Positions 18,372 through 28,224 of a stretch of 64,000 bases of DNA are shown here, piece after piece. Position 1 is the first letter of the stretch. The number at the start of each line of letters is the position of its first letter. This DNA comes from Armatimonadota bacterium (GTDB lineage Bacteria; Bacillota; Desulfotomaculia; Desulfotomaculales; Nap2-2B): positions 1 to 64,000 of the forward strand of contig JAIMBK010000006.1 in the NCBI GenBank assembly GCA_023511535.1, given 5' to 3'. A program made the position numbers and the translations under genes. The notes below the pieces were generated by a model. It did not search any database and was not told the DNA's origin. It saw nothing but the letters and a program-made list of their open reading frames with translations.

Positions 18372-19886
18372 ATGTACTCTTATCTCCTGCCTGAATTTAT
18401 CGTGGAAAGAAGAGAAGACAGGTGCATCGCCTGCCGGGTTTGCGAAAGGCAGTGCGCGAATGACGTCCATGCCTACGATCCGGAGCTGGAGCGGATGGTT
18501 TCCCGCGCGGAGGCCTGCGTGGGCTGCCAGCGGTGCGCCGTTTTGTGCCCGACCGGGGCGCTTCTTATCCGCCCCCACCCGGCGGAGTACCGGCCGAACA
18601 GCAGCTGGACGCGGGAAAAGCTCCAGGACTTGAAAAAGCAGGCCGAAACCGGCGGGGTAATCCTGACCGGAAGCGGCAACGACAAGCCGTACCGGATTTA
18701 CTGGGACCACCTGGTTTTAAACGCGTCCCAGGTGACCAATCCCTCCATTGACCCGCTGCGGGAGCCGATGGAACTGAAAACCTTTTTGGGCCGGAAACCC
18801 GATACTTTGGAAATTGATCTCGATAATGGCGGGGTAAAAATAGAATCCGCCCTCCACCCGAATGTGCCCGTGGCCACCCCCATCGTTTTTTCCGCCATGT
18901 CCTACGGGGCGATCAGCTACCAGGCTTTTCAGTCGCTGGCCAGGGCGGCCAAAGAAGCCGGCACCCTCTTTAATACCGGGGAGGGCGGCCTGCCCAAAGA
19001 AATGCGCGCCGCCTACGGCGGCAACGCCATCGTCCAGTGCGCCAGCGGGCGTTTCGGCGTCGACCCGGAATATTTGAACTGCGCGGCGGTCATCGAAATA
19101 AAAATCGGTCAGGGGGCCAAACCGGGCATCGGGGGTCACCTGCCGGGGGAAAAGGTTTCCGAGAATATCTCCGTCACCAGAATGATTCCCCGGGGAACGG
19201 ATGCGCTGTCGCCGGCGCCCCAGCACGACATTTACTCCATTGAAGACCTGTCCATGCTGATTTACGCCTTAAAGGAAGCGACCAACTACGAAAAGCCGGT
19301 TTCCGTGAAAATTGCCGCCGTGCATAACGTGGCGGCCATCGCCTCGGGAATGGTGCGGGCCGGGGCGGACATCATCGCCATTGACGGGCTGCGGGGAGGA
19401 ACCGGCGCGGCGCCGAAAATTATCCGGGACAACGTGGGTATCCCCATTGAACTGGCGCTGGCCGCCGTGGACAAAAGGCTGCGGGAGGAAGGGATCCGCA
19501 ACAAGTGTTCCATCCTGGCCGCCGGCGGAATCCGCTGTTCGGCCGACGTGGTGAAGGCGATTGCCCTGGGGGCCGACGCGGTGTACATCGGGACGGCGGC
19601 CTTAGTCGCGATGGGGTGTACCCTTTGTCAGAAATGCTATACCGGGAAGTGTAACTGGGGGATCTGCACCCAGGACCCCTACCTGGCCAAACGTTTAAAC
19701 CCGGAGATTGCCGGCCGGCGGCTCGTCAACCTGCTCCACGGCTGGAGCCACGAAATCAAAGAAATGCTGGGCGGAATGGGTATCAACGCCATCGAAAGCC
19801 TCCGGGGCAACCGGGAGCACCTGCGTGGCGTAGGGCTGGCGGAGTGGGAACTGGACGTCCTGGGCGTGAAGGGAGCGGGGGAGTAG
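18372..19886 (+). CDS. Archaeal-type glutamate synthase, N-terminal ferredoxin plus FMN domain
   Basis: CIACRVCERQC/CVGCQRCAVLCP; GLRGGTGAAPKIIRDNVGIP; CTLCQKCYTGKCNWGICTQDP. Confidence 0.9.
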   Translation: MYSYLLPEFIVERREDRCIACRVCERQCANDVHAYDPELERMVSRAEACVGCQRCAVLCPTGALLIRPHPAEYRPNSSWTREKLQDLKKQAETGGVILTGSGNDKPYRIYWDHLVLNASQVTNPSIDPLREPMELKTFLGRKPDTLEIDLDNGGVKIESALHPNVPVATPIVFSAMSYGAISYQAFQSLARAAKEAGTLFNTGEGGLPKEMRAAYGGNAIVQCASGRFGVDPEYLNCAAVIEIKIGQGAKPGIGGHLPGEKVSENISVTRMIPRGTDALSPAPQHDIYSIEDLSMLIYALKEATNYEKPVSVKIAAVHNVAAIASGMVRAGADIIAIDGLRGGTGAAPKIIRDNVGIPIELALAAVDKRLREEGIRNKCSILAAGGIRCSADVVKAIALGADAVYIGTAALVAMGCTLCQKCYTGKCNWGICTQDPYLAKRLNPEIAGRRLVNLLHGWSHEIKEMLGGMGINAIESLRGNREHLRGVGLAEWELDVLGVKGAGE

Positions 19887-19889
19887 AAA

Positions 19890-20741
19890 ATGAACAACTT
19901 AAACGTCAGGTTCGGCCTGCGCGACATGTTTTTGGACGGGGTGAGGCCGGCGGCGGCCCTGATCAAATACGTAAACATAAACGGGCAGAGCGCCGAAATC
20001 GATGCGCTGGATTTAAAGCACAAAGAACTGAACGATTTATTGCGAGCAGTGGCCCTGCAGGGGATCAGCAAAGTAACCGTCAAAAACGTCTTCGGGCAGC
20101 GGTACATCGGGACGCGGCTCTATCTTCCGGACCCGGAGAAAAGACTGGAGATAAGGATCTCCGGGAACCCCGGCAACGACCTGGGTGCTTTCCTGAACGG
20201 ACACCGGATCATCGTTTTCGGCAACGCCCAGGACGGCGTGGGAAACACCATGGACGACGGGGAAATTATCGTTCACGGCCGGGCCGGGGACATTGCGGCC
20301 ATGTCCATGCGCGGCGGCAAAATCTTTATCCGGGATAACGTGGGTTACCGCGCCGCCATCCACATGAAGGAATACCCCGGCAAAGTGCCGGTGCTGGTGA
20401 TCGGCGGCACGGCCCAGGATTTCTTCGGCGAATACATGGCCGGGGGCATCGTCATTCTGCTGGGGTTAACCCTCAAGGAAAACGAGCCCCACAAGGCCCA
20501 CTACATCGGGACGGGCATGCACGGCGGAGTAATCTACCTGCGCGGCCGGGTGGAGGAGTACCAGTTAGGCAAAGAGGTGGGAGTGCGCCCCCTGGACGAC
20601 CGGGACCGGGCGGTCGTGGAGCGGTACGTCGGCGAATTTTGTGCGCACTTCGGCCTTTCCGCCGGGAAAATCCTCCAGGGAGAGTTCCGGAAGCTCCTGC
20701 CCGTTTCCAAAAGGCCCTATGGAAAGATTTACGCCTATTAA
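19890..20741 (+). CDS. Glutamate synthase GXGXG (GltB3) domain protein
   Basis: GNAQDGVGNTMDDGEIIVHGRAGDIAAMSMRGGKIFIRDNVGYRAAIHMKEY. Confidence 0.88.
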   Translation: MNNLNVRFGLRDMFLDGVRPAAALIKYVNINGQSAEIDALDLKHKELNDLLRAVALQGISKVTVKNVFGQRYIGTRLYLPDPEKRLEIRISGNPGNDLGAFLNGHRIIVFGNAQDGVGNTMDDGEIIVHGRAGDIAAMSMRGGKIFIRDNVGYRAAIHMKEYPGKVPVLVIGGTAQDFFGEYMAGGIVILLGLTLKENEPHKAHYIGTGMHGGVIYLRGRVEEYQLGKEVGVRPLDDRDRAVVERYVGEFCAHFGLSAGKILQGEFRKLLPVSKRPYGKIYAY

Positions 20742-20837
20742 TGCGCCCCGCGGCAAAAAAAATTGTTGACAGCGGAACTGATCCTGTGATAAAAAAAGGT
20801 GGAAGTCCGCAAGACTGAACAGACAGGTGAAGAGGAC

Positions 20838-20899
20838 GACAAAGGCGTCTTTTCAGCAGGTCGAGGAAGACCTGCGAGAAAAGGCGTCTTTTCTTTTTG
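20838..20899 (+). promoter_or_regulatory. Putative ANTAR-type hexaloop and terminator upstream of GS4
   Basis: GAC[AAAGGC]GTC (20838-20849, extendable with mismatch); GCGTCTTTTC (20845-20854)/GAAAAGGCGT (20878-20887)+TTTTCTTTTT; TTGACA at 20766-20771. A possible first hairpin CTG[AACAGA]CAG does not match the loop rule. Confidence 0.55.
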
Positions 20900-21002
20900 T
20901 CCGCCGAAAACCGGAAAAAGGAGGGGGAAGCGGCCCAAAGAGAGCGATTCTCAACTGATTGCCGGATTGTTTTTTGGAGATTAGGTAAGGAAGGGGATTT
21001 TC

Positions 21003-22436
<1,434 letters not shown>

Positions 22437-22452
22437 TTATTGGGGAAGGTAA

Positions 22453-22495
22453 GCTGGATAACCGGGAGCGGTTTATGCCTGCTCCCGGTTTGTTT
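22453..22495 (+). terminator. Terminator after GS4
   Basis: AACCGGGAGCGGTTTATGCCTGCTCCCGGTTTG. Confidence 0.7.
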
Positions 22496-22609
22496 CCGCA
22501 AAGTGGTGAGTTTAGCGCAAATGACCCGTCTTTCCCTTACATATAATGGCAATAATTTAAACGGAGGGCCGTATTTAGTTCGGGCGGAGCGACACTAGCG
22601 AAGGGTCGG

Positions 22610-22644
22610 TTCGATATTCGACGTTCGAAATTCGAAGTTCGAAC
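22610..22644 (+). repeat. 7-bp tandem array TTCGANN x5
   Basis: TTCGATA TTCGACG TTCGAAA TTCGAAG TTCGAAC. Confidence 0.9.
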
Positions 22645-22834
22645 AGCGAACCTCTAGCTTCAAATATGGCGCAGCGGCGGTTAGTGAACCGGCTCTCACC
22701 TCTCAATTGCCTGGTTCTTGTGCCTCAAGGCAAACCGATCCCGGTTCAACCCGGGGTGGCGAAGCGACTTCGCTCAAATCCAGCCCGGCGGGAAAAACCG
22801 GGGCGATAACTGATTTCGGGAGGGTCTAGTTTTT

Positions 22835-24505
22835 TTGAAAATCCTCGTCGCCCAGCTTAACCCCATTATTGGCAAAATTAAATCCAATACGGAGAAAATA
22901 TTGCGGGTCGTCGACCTTGCCCGCCGGATCAAGACAGACCTGGTCGTTTTTCCGGAGCTGGCCCTGATCGGCTACCCGCCGCGGGACCTTTTGTGGCGCC
23001 GGGAGCTTTTAGAGCAGGGGGAAGCGGTGCTAAGCAAAAAGATTGCTCCGGCCAGCACGCAGGTCGGCATCCTGATCGGGGCTCCGGTAAGAGAAGAAGG
23101 AGATCTTTACAACGCCGCGCTGCTGTTTGCGGGCGGCCGGCTGGCCGGCCGGCAGGACAAGACCCTTTTGCCGGACTACGACGTTTTTGAAGAAAGCCGG
23201 TATTTTCAGCCGGCAAAGGAAAGAAAACCGGTTTTGTTCCAGGGAGTAAAGCTTGGCCTGACGGTCTGTGAAGACGTTTGGAACGATAAGGATTACTGGA
23301 ACCGGCGTCTTTATCCCCTCGATCCCGTAGAGGAACTGATTACGCAGGGGGCGGATTTGATCATCAATATTTCCGCTTCCCCGTACTATTTAGGAAAAAT
23401 TGGCCTACGCGCCGATATGTTGCAAAAAATGGCCGCCAAGTACCGGAAAGCGTTTCTCTACGTCAACCAGGTGGGTGGTAATGACGAGCTGATCTTCGAC
23501 GGCACCAGTCTGGCAGTCGATCCCCGGGGGGAAACGATTTGCCGGGCGGGGAGTTTTGGCGAGGATGCGCTGTGCCTTAATTACACGGTGAATAAACTAT
23601 CTGCGGAAGACTGTCCGGCGGAAAAACAAAAAATATTTCCGGAAAAGGTTTACCGTGCCCCCGTGCCGGAAGACGTGAGCTGCCTCTACCGCGCCCTGGT
23701 GCTGGGAATTAGCGATTACCTGCGCAAGACCGGCTTTCGGCGGGCGCTGGTGGGTTTAAGCGGCGGGATTGATTCTTCCGTTACCGCCGCTCTGGCCGCC
23801 GCCGCCTGCGGACCGGAAAACGTCCTGGGGGTGGCCATGCCGTCCGCGTATTCTTCGCCGGGGAGCGTGACGGACGCCCGCCGGCTGGCCGCCAACCTGG
23901 GGATCGGGTACCGCGAAATACCCATCCAGAACATTCTTGATTCCTACCTGCAGGTTTTCAACCGGGGCGGCGTCCCCCTCGTCGATCTGGCCGAAGAAAA
24001 CATCCAGGCCCGCATCCGCGGGAACATTTTAATGTTTATTTCCAACCGGGAAGGCTACCTCGTCCTGACTACCGGAAACAAGTCAGAACTGGCGGTGGGT
24101 TACTGCACCCTTTACGGCGACATGTCCGGCGGGCTGGCCGTGATTTCCGACGTGCCCAAGACAATGGTTTACGCCCTGGCCGGGTACATCAACCGCGAAC
24201 GGGAAATCATCCCCGCCGGGGTCCTGACCAAACCCCCCTCGGCCGAACTAAAGCCGGGGCAGACCGACCAGGATTCCCTTCCCCCTTACGAGGTGCTGGA
24301 CGCCGTCTTGCGCCTGTACGTCGAAGAAAACCGGCCGGCCGCTGAAATCGTCGCCGCGGGTTTTGATCCCGCGCTGGTGCAGGAAATTATCCAAAAGGTG
24401 GATCGGGCGGAATACAAGCGGCGCCAGGCCCCTCCCGGCCTGAAAGTGACGACGAAGGCCTTCGGCCTGGGCCGGCGCCTGCCCATCGCCTGGCAGAAAG
24501 GATAA
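22835..24505 (+). CDS. nadE: Glutamine-dependent NAD+ synthase
   Basis: Nitrilase-type N-terminus plus GLSGGIDSSVTAALA and TGNKSELAVGYCTLYGDMSGG; TTG start. Confidence 0.93.
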   Translation: MKILVAQLNPIIGKIKSNTEKILRVVDLARRIKTDLVVFPELALIGYPPRDLLWRRELLEQGEAVLSKKIAPASTQVGILIGAPVREEGDLYNAALLFAGGRLAGRQDKTLLPDYDVFEESRYFQPAKERKPVLFQGVKLGLTVCEDVWNDKDYWNRRLYPLDPVEELITQGADLIINISASPYYLGKIGLRADMLQKMAAKYRKAFLYVNQVGGNDELIFDGTSLAVDPRGETICRAGSFGEDALCLNYTVNKLSAEDCPAEKQKIFPEKVYRAPVPEDVSCLYRALVLGISDYLRKTGFRRALVGLSGGIDSSVTAALAAAACGPENVLGVAMPSAYSSPGSVTDARRLAANLGIGYREIPIQNILDSYLQVFNRGGVPLVDLAEENIQARIRGNILMFISNREGYLVLTTGNKSELAVGYCTLYGDMSGGLAVISDVPKTMVYALAGYINREREIIPAGVLTKPPSAELKPGQTDQDSLPPYEVLDAVLRLYVEENRPAAEIVAAGFDPALVQEIIQKVDRAEYKRRQAPPGLKVTTKAFGLGRRLPIAWQKG

Positions 24506-25835
24506 CCAAATCAGGGGGACGGGCCGGCCGGAGCATTTGCCAGACCGGGGCGTTGATCGTGGCGGCAGCCTCCCGGGCCAGGTTGACGAAGCCGTTAAAC
24601 CCGGCGTAAGGAGTATTTTGCTGAGGAAAGACCAGGTAGGGGATACCCAGCTTGTGGGCAAGGAATTTTTCCCTGGTTCCCCCCACCATCAGGTGGGGCC
24701 GGCAGCGCCGGAGAAATTCGCCCAGTTCCTGGACGCTGGCGTCGTCAACGAGCAGCGTATCGCCACCGGCGATGCAGCGGCCGGCCTCGCGGTAATCTTC
24801 CCGGCTGCCGCACTGGGCGCCGGCGAACACGATTTCCATGCCCAGTTCCTGAAAAGCGCGCGCCATGGAGCCGATCCGGGAGGCGCCGAAAAACATGGCG
24901 ACTCGCTTTCCAGCCAGTTGCGGGAGGTATGGCGCCACCCTCCGCCAGGTTTCTGCCACTTTTTCCTCTATGTGTCCGCAGGCGTCTTCCCGGTTAAAAA
25001 ACCGGCCGACGGCCTTAAGGGTTTTGGCCGTTTCGGCTATTCCGAAAAAGGACCCTTTTAAGTACGAAATGCCGTAGCGTTCCTCCAAGAGCCGGGCGAG
25101 CAGTTCTCCCGTGCGCCGGCAGTGGACGATGTTTAAGGCCGCCCGCCGGGCCAGGGCCAGGTTTTCCACCGCCGCCCGCCCGGAGACGGCGCAGAGAACG
25201 TTTAACCCCAGTTCCGAGAGCAGTTGCTCTATTTCTTGCAGATCGCCCTGGACGTCAAATTCACCAAGGATGTTGAGGGTGTTTTCCAGCACCGGGCCGG
25301 CCGGTCCCCGGGCGATAAAATGTTCCAGCAGCACCCTGGCTGCCACGTCGTGCCCGGTTCCCTGGCTTTTTCCGCCAAAGCCGGGGCAATTTACCGGCAC
25401 TACAGGCCGGCCGAATTGAAGTGACGCTTCGCGGCAGACCGTCTCCACGTCTTCGCCAATTAACCCGGCGGCGCAGGTTGTGTAGACCAGCACCCCCCGG
25501 GCCGCCGGCTGCAGACGCAGCGCTTCGCCAATGGCCCGGCGCAGCTTTTGCTGCCCGCCGAAGACCACGTCTTCTTCCTTCAGCGCAGTAGAATAGACCG
25601 GGTAATTTTTTCCCCGGACTTGACTGCTGTAGTAGGCGCAGCCCACGGGCCCGTGGATAAGGTGAAGCACTTCCCGCACGGGGGCCAGCACCCAGCGGGC
25701 TCCGTAGAGCACGCAGGCCCGCGAGGAAATTACTCCGGGAAGGGTGGCCCGTTCGCACTGGAATTGTTCCGGCACAAAGTGCGCTTTTGACGTCACGTGA
25801 CCCTGCCGTTCCGGCAGCGCATCTAAAGAGAGCAT
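24387..25835 (-). CDS. nifE: Nitrogenase cofactor biosynthesis protein NifE, unusual 3' end
   Basis: RACVLYGARWVLAPVREVLHLIHGPVGCAYYSS, TTCAAGLIGEDVETV, NCPGFGGKSQGTGHD; last ~35 aa overlap nadE antisense. Confidence 0.85.
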   Translation of the reverse strand: MLSLDALPERQGHVTSKAHFVPEQFQCERATLPGVISSRACVLYGARWVLAPVREVLHLIHGPVGCAYYSSQVRGKNYPVYSTALKEEDVVFGGQQKLRRAIGEALRLQPAARGVLVYTTCAAGLIGEDVETVCREASLQFGRPVVPVNCPGFGGKSQGTGHDVAARVLLEHFIARGPAGPVLENTLNILGEFDVQGDLQEIEQLLSELGLNVLCAVSGRAAVENLALARRAALNIVHCRRTGELLARLLEERYGISYLKGSFFGIAETAKTLKAVGRFFNREDACGHIEEKVAETWRRVAPYLPQLAGKRVAMFFGASRIGSMARAFQELGMEIVFAGAQCGSREDYREAGRCIAGGDTLLVDDASVQELGEFLRRCRPHLMVGGTREKFLAHKLGIPYLVFPQQNTPYAGFNGFVNLAREAAATINAPVWQMLRPARPPDLVILSARRWAGAGPGRRPSSSLSGREGPGAACIPPDPPFG

Positions 25836-26680
25836 TTTTGTCCGGCCTCCTCTTCTTCCTCAATCAGTAAACCGGCCGCGTCGGCCCGGCACTGGCGGCA
25901 CCAGTCCATCTGGGGCAGGGCAACCCGTAATCTGGCGCGCATTTTTTGCAGTTCGCCGGCGCCGGGCGGGCGCAGGCGGGAAAAGTCAGCGAGCGGAATC
26001 AAGGGAACGAGATTCATTAAGTGGACGCCCAGCCGGGCCAGCGTCTTCGCCAGGGAAGGAAGTTCTTCCTCGTTTATTCCGGGAATAAAAATCGTATTGA
26101 CTTTTACCCGCAGTCCGGCCGCCACGGCCAGGACAATTCCTTCCCGCTGCCTTTCCCAGAGCAGCCGGGCGGCCTCCTCACCGCGGTAGATTTTCCCTCC
26201 CCGTTTCACGTAGGCGTAAATTTTGGCACCCGTGGCGGGAGCGGTGGTGTTGACCGTAACAGTTACGTTGTTCAGCCCCGCTGCCTTTAATTCCGGAATT
26301 TTCTCCGGGAGTTCCAGGCCGTTGGTGGACAGGCATTTGACGTGTCCGGGAAACTCCCGGTGGACAAGGCGCAGGGTTTCGAGTGTTTCCCGGTTGGCCA
26401 GGGGTTCCCCTGGTCCGGAAATGCCGATCACCTTGATTCGTTTGTCCCGGGTCAGAATCTTCCGGGCGTAAGCCAGGGCCGCCTGCGGGCTGAAAATCCT
26501 TAAAGTCACCCCGGGCCTGTTTTCATTTACGCAACCGATGCGCCGGTCGCAATAGCGGCATTTGATATTGCACCGGGGGGCTACCGGCAGGTGAAGGCGT
26601 CCGTACGTACCGGCTGCCTCCCGGTAAAAGCAAGGGTGGACTTCATTTTTGCCGGCCGGGGCGATGGTCTTTTTGTTCAT
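25823..26680 (-). CDS. nifB: NifB radical SAM protein without NifX domain
   Basis: HPCFYREAAGTYGRLHLPVAPRCNIKCRYCDRRIGCVNENRPGV; CRQCRADAAGLL near C-terminus. Confidence 0.92.
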   Translation of the reverse strand: MNKKTIAPAGKNEVHPCFYREAAGTYGRLHLPVAPRCNIKCRYCDRRIGCVNENRPGVTLRIFSPQAALAYARKILTRDKRIKVIGISGPGEPLANRETLETLRLVHREFPGHVKCLSTNGLELPEKIPELKAAGLNNVTVTVNTTAPATGAKIYAYVKRGGKIYRGEEAARLLWERQREGIVLAVAAGLRVKVNTIFIPGINEEELPSLAKTLARLGVHLMNLVPLIPLADFSRLRPPGAGELQKMRARLRVALPQMDWCRQCRADAAGLLIEEEEEAGQKCSL

Positions 26681-26700
26681 GGCAATTTAACTCCTTTTTA

Positions 26701-26740
26701 TCTATTTTTGAAGCTGCTGGTCTATTTTTAAAGCTGCTGG
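26701..26740. repeat. 20-bp imperfect tandem duplication across the nifK stop codon
   Basis: TCTATTTTTGAAGCTGCTGG / TCTATTTTTAAAGCTGCTGG. Confidence 0.95.
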
Positions 26741-28224
26741 GTACGGTCGTCGGGATACCGGTAGTCCAGGATGGCATTGACGATGTCGTAAAGAAGGAGT
26801 TCTGCCCCCCGGTAGCCGACAATTGGTTTCTTCTGGTAGCCGAAGCGGTCGTAAACCGGAAAGCCGGCCCGGACTAACGGAACGTCAAGTTCGCCGGCGA
26901 TGTCCTTGCCTTTGGAATGGCCGATGATTAAATCCAGGCGCTTTAACGTTTTCAGGTACTCTTCAAATTCAAACAGATCGCCGCCGTTAAAAATCTTTGG
27001 CTGATCCAGGAACAGGTGCTGGTACTCAGCAAAGATTGCCTGTGCAGCACGCCCAAAGGTCCTGGTCGGGGTGCCGGCGGCCACCGCCACCGGTGTCATG
27101 CCCAGTTCGCAGACAAACCTGGTCAACCCCAGGGCTGTATCGGGGTCTCCGAAGACGGCCACCCGTTTCATCATGGTGTGATGAAAGGTGTCGGCCATGG
27201 CGTCGACCAGGCGTCCCCGCTCGTCCAGGAGGGATTGCGGCACCCCCCGGCCGGTGAAGCGGGCGAGGGCCTGGACGAAGGCGTCCGTGGCCGCCACCCC
27301 CACCGGCATCGGCCCCACCACCGCCGGCAGGCCGAACCGGCGCTCCAGGAACCGGGCACCCGCCCCGCCGGCTTCCGGCTGGAGGGCGAAGGTGGCGGCG
27401 GCGTTGGCCATTTCCCGGATTTCCTCCAGGGTGGTGCCGCCGGGCGGGTAATAGGGCAGGCTCTGCGGTGGATGCAGGGGGGCGTCCAGAGTGTCCGCGA
27501 TGTCAAAGAGGACCGTCCCAACAATTTCCATCTCCTGGAGCAGGTGCTTGATTTCCCGGATGTCCCCGGGGTAAACCAGACCGGGGATGATGTTAATCTT
27601 TTTGTTCGGCCTGGTGCGCCTGGTCGCCAGGGTTTCCAGAAAGGCGCGCGCCGCCCGGTTGTACCCTTCGACGTGGGAGCCGGCAAAGCTGGGGGTATTG
27701 ATCAGGACGATGGCGACGGCCTCTTCCTTTTCCGCCCCGATTTCGTCGCGCAGCCGCTTTCTGGCCATTTTCAGAAAGCTGACCATATCGTCGCCGATGA
27801 TCTCGCTGGAACAGGTGGTGACCACGCCGATTACCTCCGGCCAGTAGCGCACCACCAGGTTCCGGATGCCTTCCACCACGTTGCGCCTTCCGCCGAAAAC
27901 GGCGGCGTCTTCGTGGAAGGAGGCCGTGGCGATGGCGGCCGGCTCTTTGAAGATCCGGCAGAAGGTATAGCGTACGTAAGTGGTGCACCCCTGGGCCCCC
28001 TGCACGAAAGGGATGGCCCGGCGGACGCCCAGGACGGCCAGCATGGCGCCTAAAGGCATGCAGGTGTAGCCGGGGTTGATCACCACGGCCCGGTTTTCCG
28101 CGGGGATGAGCCGGGCGTCGCGCGGAATGTAGGCAGGAGTAGCCGGAATTTTTTCGATTTTAATCTGGTCGTAGGTGATTCCTTCGACCGGGATTTCCTT
28201 TACCGGTGATTCTTTTACTGACAT
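26728..28224 (-). CDS. nifK: Nitrogenase beta chain
   Basis: QGAQGCTTYVRYTFCRIFKEPAAIATASFHEDAAVFGG; VVTTCSSEIIGDDM; INTPSFAGSHVEGYNRA. Confidence 0.92.
   Translation of the reverse strand: MSVKESPVKEIPVEGITYDQIKIEKIPATPAYIPRDARLIPAENRAVVINPGYTCMPLGAMLAVLGVRRAIPFVQGAQGCTTYVRYTFCRIFKEPAAIATASFHEDAAVFGGRRNVVEGIRNLVVRYWPEVIGVVTTCSSEIIGDDMVSFLKMARKRLRDEIGAEKEEAVAIVLINTPSFAGSHVEGYNRAARAFLETLATRRTRPNKKINIIPGLVYPGDIREIKHLLQEMEIVGTVLFDIADTLDAPLHPPQSLPYYPPGGTTLEEIREMANAAATFALQPEAGGAGARFLERRFGLPAVVGPMPVGVAATDAFVQALARFTGRGVPQSLLDERGRLVDAMADTFHHTMMKRVAVFGDPDTALGLTRFVCELGMTPVAVAAGTPTRTFGRAAQAIFAEYQHLFLDQPKIFNGGDLFEFEEYLKTLKRLDLIIGHSKGKDIAGELDVPLVRAGFPVYDRFGYQKKPIVGYRGAELLLYDIVNAILDYRYPDDRTQQL

Noticed and set aside
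20811-20829. CTG[AACAGA]CAG as the first ANTAR hairpin for GS4
   Set aside because: Loop position 4 is A, not G, and the stem is only 3 bp.
27016-28053. 345-aa ORF on + strand antisense to nifK
   Set aside because: GC-rich antisense shadow of a well-supported nifK gene; no recognisable motifs.
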